Positions 1-12,757 are shown, counted from the first letter of the stretch. The stretch: 64,000 nucleotides of DNA from Pictodentalium vernedei (GCA_031216915.1 CM062296.1:149903340-149967339), one strand, 5' to 3'. Made by a program: numbers and translations. The notes: generated by a model not told the origin, from the letters alone.

Positions 1-101
1 AAATAAAAAGTAATGAGATTTAGAAAGATGTTCAATCTCTCTAGATGTCATTACTATTTATTTATTTTTTTTTTTTTGTTCTAATACGTTCTTTATCATA
101 G

Positions 102-492
102 CCCTAGCTGGCCCCCCACCCCTCCCTTCCCTTCTCTACTCCTTCCCCCTTCCCTAATTCCCCTCCCCTCCCTCCCCTTCCATAACTCCCGCCCCCTCCC
201 TAACCCCCTTCATTCTGTTCCCTAATCCCCTCCCCTCTTCTTCCCTACCCCTCCCCTCCTTCCCTATCCCACCTCCTCCCCTTTCCTAATCCCCTCCTTT
301 CCCCTTCCCTAATACCTCCACTCTCCTCTCATCCCCTTCCCTAATCCCACTCCCCTCCCCTAATCCCCCTTCTACAATCCCCCTTCCCCAATCCCCCTCC
401 CTAACCCCCTCTCTAATCCCCCTCCATAATCCCCTCCCAAATCCCCCTCCCCTCCCCTCCCCCTTCCCCCCTCCTTGGGGGGCCGGCTAGGG
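102..492. repeat. Polypyrimidine (C-rich) tract bracketed by inverted repeat
   Basis: Almost pure C/T on the plus strand, made of degenerate CCCTAATCCCCTCCC-like words. The tract is enclosed by a near-perfect 17-bp inverted repeat: CCCTAGCTGGCCCCCCA at 102-118 and its complement at 476-492 with one mismatch. The minus strand is a run of G-blocks, so quadruplex or triplex formation is possible. No coding content. Confidence 0.9.
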
Positions 493-937
493 AGGTGCAT
501 AGGAAATATATATTTTTTTGTGTTGGACAATTTAGTTGAGGGTTACAATCATAGTTTCCCATAGTTGTATTCAGAGAGAGAACTCCCGTTTCAGTATCAT
601 TAGAACATGAAGTGGCAGTATCTCAACTTGAGCGTTTTATCTCTGGTAAAATCTGTCAGAGTCTCAGAGATTAGGTCTTATTACTCTACTGTGTAAAAAG
701 ATAGGGATAATGTCGAGAATTTCAAATTCTAGGGGGCCCCTACCCCTACCTAATGTAGGTTATAAAATCCTTACAAAAAGCAGCATTGTCCTTACGATAG
801 CGCGATGTGTTACAGTATATTGCTCGCCTGGATCGGACCTGGAAATGATCAATGGGTTTTCGTGAGGGAAAGAGGAGAATTCGAAGTTCCTCTGGAGGGT
901 AAAGAAAAAAAAGATGAAAAAATCGTTCGATCCGTTC
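493..937. other. Unannotated spacer
   Basis: Ordinary AT-rich DNA between the pyrimidine tract and the satellite. I see no gene, RNA or repeat here. Confidence 0.5.
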
Positions 938-3900
938 ATGTTTAGGGTGGGATTTCTGTTTCCTTAGAACAGTTTATTGCATTTCTTAGCACATTTTCCT
1001 TGCATTTACTTAGTTTTATCTTCGAAGAAGGATGGAATAATGTTTAGGGCGTTTCTTACAGCTCAGAACAGTGTGTTGCATTAAATGTCGTTCTTTACAC
1101 ATATGGTATCCTTTCTACCACATTTATGGTCGTTTAAAACAGTTATTACCACACTTTCCTAACATTTTCAGCAGATGAAGCTAAGTCTCCGAAAATGCAT
1201 TAAAACAAGTTTAGGGCGGGTGTTTTGATTCCTTAGAACAGTTTATTGCATTCATTACAACATTTTCCTTACATTTACTTAGTTTAATCTATTGGGAAGG
1301 ATGGAATCATGTTTAGGACATTTTTTAACAGATTAGAACAGTTCATTGCATTAAATGTCGTTTTCTAAACTTATGCTACCTTTTCTATCACATTTATGGT
1401 CGTTTAATACATTTGTAACGATATTTTCTTCTTTTTTTAATACAGGTAAAGTTTCGTTTACGAAGATGTATGGAAAGAAGTGTAGGACACGTTTTTTGAT
1501 ACATTAGTTAATTGAATTTAAGGTCATCGTTTATATTTATGTTCACTTTTCATTACTTTAATGACCCTTTAAGATAATTTGGAACAAATTTTCCTTACAT
1601 TTAATTACTTTAATCTACGAAAACGGATGGAATCATGTTTAGGGAGTGTTTAACAGCTTAGAACAGTTTATTGCATTACACATCGTTGTTTACACATATT
1701 GTACTTTTCTACCATATTTATGGTCGTTTAGTACATTAATTACCACATTTTTTTTACATTTTCAGCAGCTGAAGTTATGTCTCCGAAAATGCATTGAAAC
1801 ATGTTTTTGGTGGGTTTTCTGATTCCTTAGAACAGTTTATTGCATTTTGACCACATTTCCCTTACGTTTAATTAGTTTAACCTACAGAGACGGATGGAGT
1901 CATGTTTAGGGAGTTTTTTTTAACAGATTAGAACAGTTTATTGCATTAAACGTCGTTGTTTACACATATTGTACCCTTTCTACCATATTTATGGTCGTTT
2001 AGTACATTTATTAAAACAATTTTCCTTACATTTGCTCCAGCTGAAGTGAAGTCTCCGAAAATAAATTTATACAGTACGGAGATGAATGGAATGATGTTAA
2101 GGGCGTTTTTTTTAACAGCTTAGAACAGATTATTGCATGAGATGTCGTTTTTACACTTATGGTACCTTTTCTATCAGATTTATGTTCGTTTAGTACATTT
2201 ATTACCACATTTTCCTTACATTTACAGCAGGTGAAGTTATGTTTCCGAATGTGCATTGAAACAAATTTCTGGCGGATTTTCTGATTCCTTAGAACACTTT
2301 ATTGCATTTTTGGCTACAGTTTCCTTACATTTACTTACTTTAATATTCGTAGAAGGATGGAATCATGTTTAGGGCGTTTTTTAACAGCTTAGAACAGTTT
2401 ATTGCATTAAATGTCTTTTCTACCACATTTATGGTCGTTTAAAACATTTCTTACCACACTTTCCTTACATTTTCACCAGGTGAAGTTAAGTCTGCGAAAA
2501 TGCATTGAAGCTGGTTTTATGATTCCTTAGAATAGTTTATTGCATTTTTGACCACAGTTTCGTTACATTTACTCAGTTTAATCTACGGAGAAGGATGGAA
2601 TCATGTTTATTGCGTTTTTAACAGCTTAGAACAGTTTATTGCATTAAATGTCGTTGTTAACACATATTGTACTTTTTCTACCTCATTTATTGTCTTTTAA
2701 TAGATTTATTACCGCATTTTCCTTACATTTACACCAGGTGAAGTTATGTTTCCGAAAATGCATTGAAACATGTTTAGGGCGGGATTTCTGATTCCTTAGA
2801 AAAGTTTATTGAATTTTTTTACCACATTTTCCTTATATTTACTTAGTTTTATCTTCGAGGAGGATGGAATCATGTTTAGAGCGTTTCTTACAGCTCAGAA
2901 CAGTGTATTGCATTAAATGTCGTTGTTTACACATATGGTATCTTTTCTATCACATCTTTGGTCGTTCCATACATTTATTACGATATTTTCTTTTTTTTTC
3001 AATACAGGTAAAGTTTCGTTTACGAAGATGTACGTAAGCAAGTTTAGGAAGCGTTCTTTGATACCTGATGTAATTGCATTTTTAAGGTCGTAGTTTACAT
3101 TTATGTTCAAATTTCAATACTTTTATGTCTGTTTAAGACATTTTTGAGCACATTTTACTTACAATTTCTTAGTTTCATCTACAGAGAAGGATGGAATCAT
3201 GTTTAGGGCGTTTCTTTCAGCTTAGAACGGTGTATTGCATTAAATGTCGTTGTTTACACATATGGTATCTTTTCTACCACATGTATGGTCGGTTAAAACA
3301 TTTATTACCACACTTTCCTTACATTTTCACCAGGTGAAGTTAAGTCTCCGAAAAATGCATTGAAGCGGGTTTTCTTTTTCCTTAGAATAGTTTATTGCAT
3401 TTTTGACCACAGTTTCGTTACATTTACTCAGTTTAATCTACAGAGAAGGATGGAATCATGTTTAGAGCGTTTTTAACAGCTTAGAACAGAACATTGCATT
3501 AAATGTCGTTGTTTACACATATTCTACTTTTTCTACCTCATTTATTGTCTTTTAATAGATTTATTACCACACTTTCCTAACATTTTCACCAGGTGAAGCT
3601 AAGTCTCCAAAAAAATACATTAAAACAAGTTTAGGGCGGGTGTTTTGATTCCTTAGAACAGTTTATTGCATTCATTACAACATTTTCCTTACATCTACTT
3701 AGTTTAATCTATTGGGAAGGATGGAATCATGTTTAGGACATTTTTTAACAGCTTAGAACAGTTTATTGCATTTTTGGCCACATTTTCCTTACGTTTAATT
3801 AGTTTAACCTACGGAGACGGATGAAATCATGTTCAGAGAGTATTTTTTAACAGCTTAGAACAGTTTATTGCATTAAACGTCGTTGTTTTCACATATTGTA

Positions 3901-4142
3901 CCCTTTCTACCATATTTATGGTCGTTTAGTACATTTATTAAAACAATTTTCCTTACATTTGCTCCAGTTGAAGTGAAGTCTCCGAAAATAAATTTACATA
4001 GTACGGAGATGAATGGAATGATGTTAAGGGCGTTTTTTAACAGCGTAGAACAGATTATTGCATGAGATGTCGTTTTTTACACTTATGGTACCTTTTCTAT
4101 CACATTTACGTTCGTTTAGTACATTTATTACCACATTTTCCT
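938..4142. repeat. Composite satellite, ~265-270 bp higher-order unit
   Basis: The word ATGGAATCATGTTTAGG (variants allowed) recurs near 1032, 1301, 1627, 1894, 2357, 2594, 2863, 3191, 3450, 3721 and 3821, mostly 240-270 bp apart. Each unit has two related halves. Both contain TTAGAACAGTTTATTGCATT followed by ACATTTTCCTTACATTT. One half continues to AGTTTAATCTACGGAGAAGG, the other to AGGTGAAGTTAAGTCTCCG. The array is therefore a dimerised ancestral monomer with deletions of half units. Short reading frames inside it are chance products. Confidence 0.9.
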
Positions 4143-4564
4143 TGAATTGAATTAAAAAAAGAAGTCTTCACGCAAAAGGACTCTGGTGAGGGAATGGAAT
4201 AGAGCTGTCCACCTTGATGTACTCGTAATAAAACCCTAACCTATCAGTCATAACAACAACACTACTATCAGTTAAAAACTGATTTTTTTTAAAAAAAATA
4301 TTGATGTATTATCAATTACATTAGATGAGAAAAAAGAACCTCTATATTTTTCAGGCCCACACGCATGGTTATTTTTGCTGCGCATGCAACCTTTTTAAGT
4401 CATCAAAAAATCTTTAAAAAAAAGCATAAGATATTGTGCTCATTTCGGTAAATCGATGACGTTTAGAATACGACGACAATCGTAGTTAGAAAATGAGTCG
4501 TTTTCGTTCGATATATTTGATGAATTGTTTTGAACGACCCTCCAGTCAACTTTCCACCAACAAC
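4143..4564. other. Unannotated spacer
   Basis: AT-rich DNA between two repeat arrays. Nothing recognised. Confidence 0.5.
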
Positions 4565-5556
4565 TGTGTCTGATCAAAATAAAAGGGGAGTCGTTACCGA
4601 GATGTATTTCACCCGTTTTATAGCGTTAAAAGAGAATTGTTTTGGGCAAGTGGTATGTCGACGTAAAAAGCTTAATGTCTTGGCTGCTGTTGGATGACAT
4701 CAATATCGCGACAACTGATGTAATGCTTCGCTATCAGGTGGTTAGAAAAAGATCTTTTTTCTCATTTCCATTCAGATATACACTGACACAGTGTAAACAC
4801 TGCTTTTTGTTGTTGCTGTATTTATATAACGCCACCTATCTTAAAATATTTTAACTCCTGTTGAAAAAAACAAAACAAAACAACTTTTCCACACGTGCGT
4901 TTAGACTGTTTACAAATCTTTTCTAACACGTGACAAATGGTTTTATTTGAATTTAGTCAAGATAAAACTCGTTTAGTTTTGTAAAGTCTTCTCGACGTGG
5001 GCATTGTTTCCTAAAAAAATAGTTCGGATTGACACTTTTTTCGGAAATGGTGAAATAGGCTGTGTCTGATCAAGAAAAAAAAGGGAGTCGTTATCGAGAT
5101 GTATTTCACCCGTTTTAGCGTTAAAAGAGAATTGCTTTGGACAAGTGGTATGTCGACGTAAAAAGCTTAATGTCTTGACTGCTGTTGGATGACATCAGTA
5201 TCGCGACAACTGATGTAATGCTTCGCTATCAGGTGGTTAGAAAAAAGAGCCTTTTCTCATTTTCATTCAGTCAAATGCTGACACTTTGTAAACACTGTTT
5301 TTTGTTGTTGCTATATTTATATAACGCCACCTATCTTAAAATATTTTAACTCCTGTTGTAAAAAACAAAACAAAACAACTTTTCCACACGTGCGTTTAGA
5401 CTGTTTACAAATATTTTCTAACACGTGACAAATGGTTTTATTTGAATTTAGTCAAGAGTATACTGGTTTAGTTTGTAATGTCTTCTCGACGTGGGCATTG
5501 TTTCCCCAAAAAATAGTTTGGATTGACACTTTTTTCGGAAATGGTGAAATAGGCTA
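4565..5556. repeat. 496-bp direct tandem duplication (two copies)
   Basis: TGTGTCTGATCA at 4565 begins a block that restarts at 5061, giving a 496-bp period. The second copy ends near 5556 in TCGGAAATGGTGAAATAGGC, the same words that end copy 1 just before 5061. The copies differ by scattered substitutions and short indels. No coding sequence or terminal structure was recognised in the unit. Confidence 0.9.
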
Positions 5557-5880
5557 TCCTCAATATATAGAAAGGTTAGAAGATCAACTTATAATTTTTT
5601 TTATTGACAAATCTATGGTTCAGTAAACAGAGTTATTATTGAAGGAAACATCTTAAGGCGTGACTTGTTAATAAGCGCGTGCATCTCTAATTTGCATAAC
5701 AATCATATTTTTTTTGAAAACATACTTCACGTTTTAACACAGATATCAAAAATGAATGATGCATCAGATTCAACTTGTCGTTTTTTTCAATTTAATATGT
5801 TCCATAACTACCTTTTCTTAATACTTTCGATTTCAAGATGGTCCCAACTCCACCGTTATAAGAAGGGAAAGATTATGATT
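5557..5880. other. Unannotated spacer
   Basis: AT-rich, with no recognisable gene. Short open frames show no motif. Confidence 0.45.
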
Positions 5881-7057
5881 TTCATAATATCCTTGTCGAT
5901 AGCTTTAATTTGATAGGTCACACGACTATATTCTCGAAACTTTTGATTTTCTGATCGGTGTTAACCCCATCCCCACGGCGATGGTGGAAAATGTCATTTT
6001 TTAATGTATTCATCAAGCCCTTCATATCAGTACCTCACATGCTTGGATTTGTAAAAAGGAAGACGTTTTTCGGCTTTGGTCGTGACCCCACCCCCATATA
6101 AAATGTAAAATGTCATTTTCGTAATGTATTCATCGAGCCCTTCATATTAATACCTCACATGCCTGGATATGTAAAAAGGAAGTCGTTTTTCGGCTCTGGT
6201 CGTGACCCCACCCGACGACGAGGGTTAAAATTACGATCTTCTTAATCCATTCGTCGAGACCTTCAATTTGATAGGTCACGTGACCACCTTCTCGAAACTT
6301 CGATTTTTTTGATGGGCGTGACCCACACCCCCACATAAAATGAAAAACGTCATTTTTGAAATGTATTCATCAAGCCCTTCATATTTATACCTCACATGCC
6401 TGGATTTGTAAAAAGGAAGATGTTTTTCGGCTCTGGTCGTGACCCCACCCCAGGACGAGGGTTAAAATTACCATCTTCTTAATCCACTCATCGAGACCTT
6501 CAATATGATAGGTCACGTGACCACCTTCTCGAAACTTCGATTTTTCTGATCGGTGTCACCCCCACCCCCACATAAAATGAAAAACGTCATTTTTGTAATG
6601 TATTCATCGAGCCCTTCATATTAATACCTCACACGCCTGGATTTGTTAAAAGGAATACGTTTTTTCGGCTCTGGCCGTGACCCCACCCCACGACGAGGGT
6701 TAAAATTACGATCTTCTAAATCCACTCATAGAGACCTTCGGTTTGATAGGTCACGTGACCACCTTCTCGAAACTTTCGATTTTTCTGACGGGCGTGACCC
6801 CCACCCCCACATAACATGAAAAACGTCATTTTTGTAATGTATTCATCGAGCCCTTCATATTAATACCTCACATGCCTGGATTTGTAAAAAGGAAGACGTT
6901 TTTCGGCTCTGGTCGTGACCCCATCCCACGACGAGGGTTAAAATTACGATCTACATAATCCACTCGTAGAGACGTTCAATTTGATAGGTCACGTGACCAC
7001 CTTCTCGAAACTTTCGATTTTTATGAGGGCGTGACCCCCACCCCCACGACGAGGGGA
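5881..7057. repeat. 238-bp dimeric satellite carrying a GGTCACGTGACC palindrome
   Basis: GATAGGTCAC occurs at 5912, 6270, 6507, 6745 and 6983. The last four are 237-238 bp apart. The unit is an A/B dimer of ~119-bp monomers: A contains ACCTCACATGCCTGGATTTG, B contains CCACCTTCTCGAAACTT. Both end in a CGTGACCCCNCCC motif. The 358-bp first interval equals B-A-A, showing that monomers can be duplicated separately. Most B monomers carry the perfect palindrome GGTCACGTGACC with an E-box core. Confidence 0.9.
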
Positions 7058-7113
7058 GATAACTTTGTATGATTAAGTTTATGAGAATCAAGCAATCTGA
7101 TTGGTTAATTAGT
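7055..7113 (+). repeat. Dispersed repeat end, second copy at 63535-63586 (inverted)
   Basis: GGAGATAACTTTGTATGATT and AATCAAGCAATCTGATTGGTT match the reverse complement of 63535-63586 over about 50 bp with a few differences. This suggests the end of an unidentified dispersed element. Confidence 0.6.
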
Positions 7114-7209
7114 GTTAGGAACGTGAAATGATTGGGTGATTACTTATTTCAAGCTCTTCGAGCTTTTGGTTTTTGGTATACATTGCTCTAGCCATTCTAT
7201 CCATGTTTT

Positions 7210-7746
7210 TAAAGGCGATTCACCTCACAAAACTCGCGAGGTGAATCGACAAATCGGGTTTTCGCTGATCGGATCGCACCCTAGACAGTCCCAAACGCGA
7301 TGCGGGTTCAGTATCACCTTGTTTCCATTTTTTCCATGTTTTTCCATGTACGATTTCTGATGTAAAATCCGCAAATGGGGTTCCCTGTACACCTCCATAG
7401 GATTCAGTGTTAAAATCGTGTAACCACTTTTTGATGCTGATACAGAATCCGCAACACGTTTTTTGCTCACGATTTTAACACTAAATTCTATGGGGAAACC
7501 TATTTGCGGATTCTGTATCAGACAATCGACCTCATTTTTCTTAAAATTTCATACATTTTTTTTCAGTCTTGAACGACGTGTATATAGAATCCAGTGATAT
7601 AGAATCCGCTTTGCGGATTCTGTATCACCACCAAAAAACGACATTTCGTGTACTTGTACACGATTTTAACACTAAATCCTATGGAGGTGTACATCGATGT
7701 ACGTGTACATGTACAAAATCGTGTACAAGTGATACAGAATCCGCCT
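7210..7746. repeat. Cluster of nested inverted repeats (foldback element)
   Basis: The 14-mer GATACAGAATCCGC or a one-base variant occurs five times in both orientations (near 7439, 7508, 7597, 7613 and 7729). A palindrome spans about 7367-7522, with arms AATCCGCAAATGGGGTTCCC... and its complement, both flanking GTGTTAAAATCGTG. A small hairpin GATTCACCTC/GAGGTGAATC lies at the left edge (about 7217-7247). The structure fits a foldback or MITE cluster. No terminal duplication was identified. Confidence 0.75.
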
Positions 7747-8093
7747 TTTATACCTACTAACGGTTGTCACGCCAGCAAAAGTGTGGTCGTGTCCCTTATC
7801 GTTACGAATCCGATACATTGGCAAATTATGCCCTTTATAATCATTTGCGTGGCCTACAATGCTTGCTAATGTTATTACTACAATCGGAGGGGGGGGGGGT
7901 GGGGGTTACCGCCCGTCTGTTTTACCGTCTAGCATGAATACAGTTCGAAAGTGTCCACGATTGTTGGTGATTACAAACCGGAAGCTCTGGGACAAGGTGT
8001 AATTAGGAATCCACATCCTGACTTGCTGTCCAATGTTTTATCTGTCTGATTATTGAGGTTTAACGTCACTTTCAACTGCCAGGATCATATCGT
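7747..8093. other. Spacer with poly-G tract
   Basis: Contains a G-run near 7889-7905. No gene recognised. Confidence 0.45.
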
Positions 8094-8170
8094 GTCAGAC
8101 AGTTTTTAGAGGGGTGGAAGCCGGAGTACCGGAAATAACCAGGAAGCCGCGGCGAGCAATTGCCAGAATA
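8094..8170 (-). mobile_element. SINE fragment (3' module)
   Basis: GGTGGAAGCCGGAGTACC and CGGCGAGCAATTGCCAG align with the distal module of the SINE copies at 16641-16955 and 29674-29885. The tRNA-like head is missing. Confidence 0.6.
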
Positions 8171-8933
8171 TTCAAAATATTCCCTTTACCCAACGTAACG
8201 GCCAAAACCGACCAACTCTGTTCTCAAAAATCGCCAATAAATTCTCTTTATTTTTTTTTCATTTTTATCCCCAAAACATAGGTTATGACCCCTCATTGGA
8301 ACGATCTCGTATCATATGTTTTTGAGACAAAAAATGAAAAACATTAGTTATTCAAGAATTGTTTTTACAAGTGTCGTATGCTTTTCATGTTAGGCAAAGG
8401 GTTAACACGGCACAACAGAGCAGTAGCGGTTGAAGGCAAGTAGACTATCGACGAGAAGTTCACCTCAATATTCAGCGCCGCCGTGTCCCCACGATTTGAT
8501 GTGTTGAGCACGTCGATGTTTTGAACAGGTCAAACAATTAGCGTGGTTTCCTACTGGCTGGGTGCGCTATCGAAAAGACGATATACCATGGGTAAACAAT
8601 CTATCAAATTGTTCACTCACCGCCAGTCACCTTCGCGTTCTATGGCACGTAGGAATTTTAGCATGGATCCCTATCAAGTGTGGTGCCAGTATTTGTGGCC
8701 TCAAGTTGTTCAAGCAAAACAATACTTCTGAGGTTTTCAAGAAATTTAATTGAAAGTAGAAAAAAAGGTTACAAACGTTGTTAGAGGGGTAACTCCATCC
8801 AAACCAATGAGGTGATGCGTAGATGAGAATACTTATCATTTAACCCTTTGAAATCTCGTTTCCTAGAATGGTATCGCCTTTGTTTACACCTACCGTGAGA
8901 TGGGTCAGTCCAATATCCATATACAGGGAGGAT
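8171..8933. other. Spacer containing a dispersed repeat shared with ~23507-23546
   Basis: At about 8270-8310 the words CAAAACATAGGTTATGACC and CTCATTGGAACGATCTCG match CAAAAACATAGCTTATGACC and CTCATTAGAACGAGCTCG near 23507-23546. The rest has no recognised feature. Confidence 0.5.
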
Positions 8934-8987
8934 AAAATAATAACTGCAGTCTGCAGCCTTCTGGCTGCAGACTGCAGTTATTATTTT
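8934..8987. repeat. Perfect 25-bp-arm hairpin, loop TTCT
   Basis: AAAATAATAACTGCAGTCTG... at 8934-8958 is exactly complementary to 8963-8987, with a 4-base TTCT loop closed by GCC/GGC. The centre GCCTTCTGGC is identical to that of the hairpin at 17382-17433, which suggests one insertion family. Confidence 0.85.
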
Positions 8988-11008
8988 ACCATCAATGCCC
9001 CTGTTAGATCTTTCATAATAAAACAAAAATGGGACGTAATTAAGCCTTGGGACGAAAAATCGGTCTTACGAGTTCGAAGGGTTAATATATAATAAAATTA
9101 AGAAATGTTATCCAAAATTAAGATCTACGTTGTGAATGAAAGTTATATATTCCCTTATTGTTTGACATAATCGTAGTCTGAAATATCTGAAACTGCCAAC
9201 ATGAAACTATAATTCAGTTCCTTGTCGCTATAAAATGGTCAATTCATGGGTTGAGCCTGCGTCATTCTCCGCCATCGAATGCTCAGGATCCCATGGTAGC
9301 CATCGGCTACACTAAACTAAATCAGTTTCTGTTTTGTCGCTCTGATATCCACCTAATATGTTATAATGTTTTTAACAATATTTTTTTTCAAAATTTCTTC
9401 ACTGTGTACAATTTCTAACAATAATCTATGGTGTGGATTCGGCAGTAAACTAACAGCTTATAAGTGACCGTCTCCACAAAATGTTTTTGAGAAACGTTAC
9501 GCCCATGGTTGTGGTTATTGGAACTTTAGATCATTACTGCGCATGCTTTATTAATATTCAGCAAAAAGGTCAGCAAATATTCGATTCTAACTCCATGTTA
9601 GGCGCTTCATATTCCATTCGATTTGATTTCGAATAGACAGTATCGATTTTCTTGTCTTTTACTACGACAAATAGCTTTCTGTCTTCGGATTGAATGACAT
9701 GAACATCGAATCCGAAACAATTCGAAAACAGCGCGAAACAATTTTCGTGAAATTCCTGGTTAGTGCAGAGGTTTCAAGTTACATTTGTACAACTGGCCCT
9801 AAAAGGTGAGGTGCGAGATTCCCGAGTCCCACTGTTAAGTACTGATGTAACATTGTAACTTGTAAGGAAGACAAGAATGCCAGAAAGCCGATTAAACCGA
9901 AAAGGCAACAGGCAACCATTCTTTCATATCTGTGTCCCGATTCCGTCAGTGGTGTACCCTGGGGAGGGTCTCCCCCGGAATCCCGCCCCAAAATATTGAA
10001 TACTATGTGCCCGGGCGTCATCTTATGAAATTACAGATGGCCACCCCACAGAGAAATGTTTGAAAAATATACTCCTCCCGACATCACCAACCCGAGGGGG
10101 ACACCACTTTTATACCTTTCCCCAACTTGAGAATCCAGTCTTCGTAATATGCTCATGGCATGAAAAATGTTTGGACTGCCCCCTCATCCCCCTCCCCCGC
10201 CCACCAAGACTCATGGGCCCTTCCTAATATAGATGCATGGCTACGCGCCTGGATTCTGCGGGAAGAAGATATGTATTTACCATCATCCCGTCGTGAAAAA
10301 AACACGAGTTACACGATTTGAAAATTTATCTATTGACTGAAATGTAAACGGAAATTTGATTGGTCAATAGATGAACGATATAAACCCGTATCGTGTGGAA
10401 AACGTTCAAACCCACGATATTTCCGCTCACCCACACCCAAACTTTTCCGTATCGTGTATTTGTCTCGTCTCGGAATTTCATATCGTATGCTGACGTTATG
10501 ACGCTGAAGTAAATATCGTGGCAGACGAGTCAAACTGTCATTCGAGTAAAACGATTGAGTTTTTGCATGCTTCCCTACCAAAAAATGGGACCCAGAGTAG
10601 GTGTAAACATCGTAAAATCGTCACTCCATGTCTGTTCACGTAGTAGCTTTTTTACCTACCCGAAGCCGTATCAAATCAGATTTTTACCTATCTTCGGCCT
10701 CAGGGGATACGGCTGGCTCCGAGTGGGCAAATACGAGTACTATGTGAACAAACATGGGGGATCTAATAATAAGAATCATGAAACCGATTCGACGTTCATC
10801 CCGAATCGGGTCATCGCTGACGACATCGAACCGAATCTTTGCCCAGCCCCAGTAGGCGGATTATTATTTTGTCGCGATTCGAGATAAATTGAGGCTATTT
10901 GCTGTTTTTGTGTGGATACCAAAAATTATATTATGAGTGAACAAGACAAATGTTTATTCGCACAATCGCTCGCGAAAATAACTATTTCTCTCAGTCACGA
11001 GTGAGATA
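8988..11008. other. Unannotated 2-kb region
   Basis: No gene, RNA or array recognised. Some CG-containing stretches with partial inverted repeats (10330-10560, CGTATCGTGT words) hint at an old foldback element. A 110-codon open frame at 10555-10887 has no domain signature and I treat it as chance. Confidence 0.4.
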
Positions 11009-11345
11009 ATTTTCGGTATCCACTCAAAAACACGAGATTTCATTTTTATTGTACGTTTTTTTATAAGAATCTGATCATTCCTATTGATAATTTCGCTCGT
11101 TTCAACCTTGTATTAATGCAAGTAAACAGCCGATGCGCATTGATACGCTGAAGTGATTTGATCGACACGCGGAACAGGTAGCGTCTTGCGATCTGATTCA
11201 GATGGCGGCATTCATGGATCAACTCAAGGTGAATACGTGTTGAATTATTGCTGGAAATTATCAGTATCCACTCAAAAAACATTAGATTTTCTTTTCATTG
11301 TACGTTTTTAGAACAAATTGATCATTTCCAGTGATAATTTGATTC
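11009..11345. repeat. Partial 249-bp-spaced direct duplication
   Basis: GGTATCCACTCAAAAACAC followed by TTTTTATTGTACGTTTTT at about 11015-11100 is repeated as CAGTATCCACTCAAAAAACA and TTTTCATTGTACGTTTTT at about 11264-11345. It is a diverged tandem duplication of unknown origin. Confidence 0.65.
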
Positions 11346-12757
11346 TTATGCACCTTGAAGTGATGGTTTGAAAGTAACCATTTTGATTGATACCGTTAAA
11401 GTGAAAATTTCTATCTCTTCACAGCGGGGCATACGGTTTCTATCTTTCCGCAATTTTTTTTCGATAATCTATCGTTTAGCGTGTAATAAAAAAAAAACTT
11501 ACGGCTCTTTGGGAGGGTATTTGTGGATAAACAAAACATGCAATTAGTAGTCGCAACGCATCTCTTTTTATTTAATTAACACATTCAATACTCCATAGTG
11601 GTCTTCCTGGACTCCCAGTGTTCCAAAACGGGTTCCACGGCCATCCATTTGCACGGCCTACCATGTGTGTGGCATAATTCAAAGCCTCAATTCTAGACCC
11701 ATGGCAAAGTACGTGATTACTGCCAAGAGCAAATCGAAATCTTGAACTCCAATCTCGACGAAGTTGTCCCGACTGGAAGCATTATTATGGAGGGTCCATG
11801 TATCCCTTCACTACGCCCCTGTACACATGTAAAGAGAAATATCGAATAAGCTTGATTCATTAATTCAAACACCACAAGACCGCAATTTAAAAGAACCCAA
11901 AGAGGTAGTTTAATACAAGTTCGGTGTGGTTAACCCTTTGATACTTTTGTACGTGTTATTACGTTCTAAATCTTTTGTTTACTTTAAAACAGGTTCGGTG
12001 GGGTTAATAAATGGTGTTTATTACATAAATCATTCTGTTATCTCGTGCCAACATTGAATGTTGTATATTACAGTAGGAATTAATTTAGAAGATGCATAAT
12101 AAGCCAATTCGAGATTTACATACACCGTTGTCAAGAAATGGTAGAAGTAAGTCTGTCCGTTTATACCACGATCGCAGTGCGTATTCAACGTCACCTGAAA
12201 CAAAACAGACAACGATAAATGTTGTACATACCAGGCGCCTTTTCAGGAATCTATAATATGAGTGACCTAGCCAGTTGTTTTAGAGCGGGGGGCAAACATG
12301 ATATTGCAAGGCCATTGTCGGTGGGGGATCGGGGCTCCCCAAGTCTAAACAAGAACACTCCCCACGCCCCCCCCCCCTTACCGATTATTACTCCCCTCCT
12401 CTCACTCTACTCAGGGAAGCGATTGGTTGGAGGGGGTAACCAGGCCTGGTCTTTTGAGGGTAGTTATAGCTCCCGCCCTCCATGGCTACTGCAAAATCAA
12501 TTCAAGGAGAGTCATAATTGCTCTCATTAAGAGCTGTAATAGCTCTCCATAAACCTGGAATTCCCTTATTAATAACTGACTTAAGTATTGAATAGCTCTC
12601 GTGGCACAGATTTAGGGGAGCCGTACTAGCTCCCCTACATTTTCGAAACGTCTAAGCCTTGGGGTAACGAACGGACGGAGAGTTCCAGTGAGGACTAGTC
12701 ATTCCACCCCCAAGAAAATTTGGCAAAATTCATTGCTCTAAGGGCTAATCCAGGGAA
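11346..12757. other. Unannotated spacer
   Basis: Mixed unique DNA with a C-run near 12367-12377. No exon, RNA gene or element recognised. Confidence 0.4.

Noticed and set aside
102..492. Telomere repeat (CCCTAA)n
   Set aside because: The CCCTAA words are irregular and mixed with C/T blocks. There is no regular 6-bp period.
10555..10887. 110-codon frame as a gene
   Set aside because: No motif, unremarkable composition, no neighbours.
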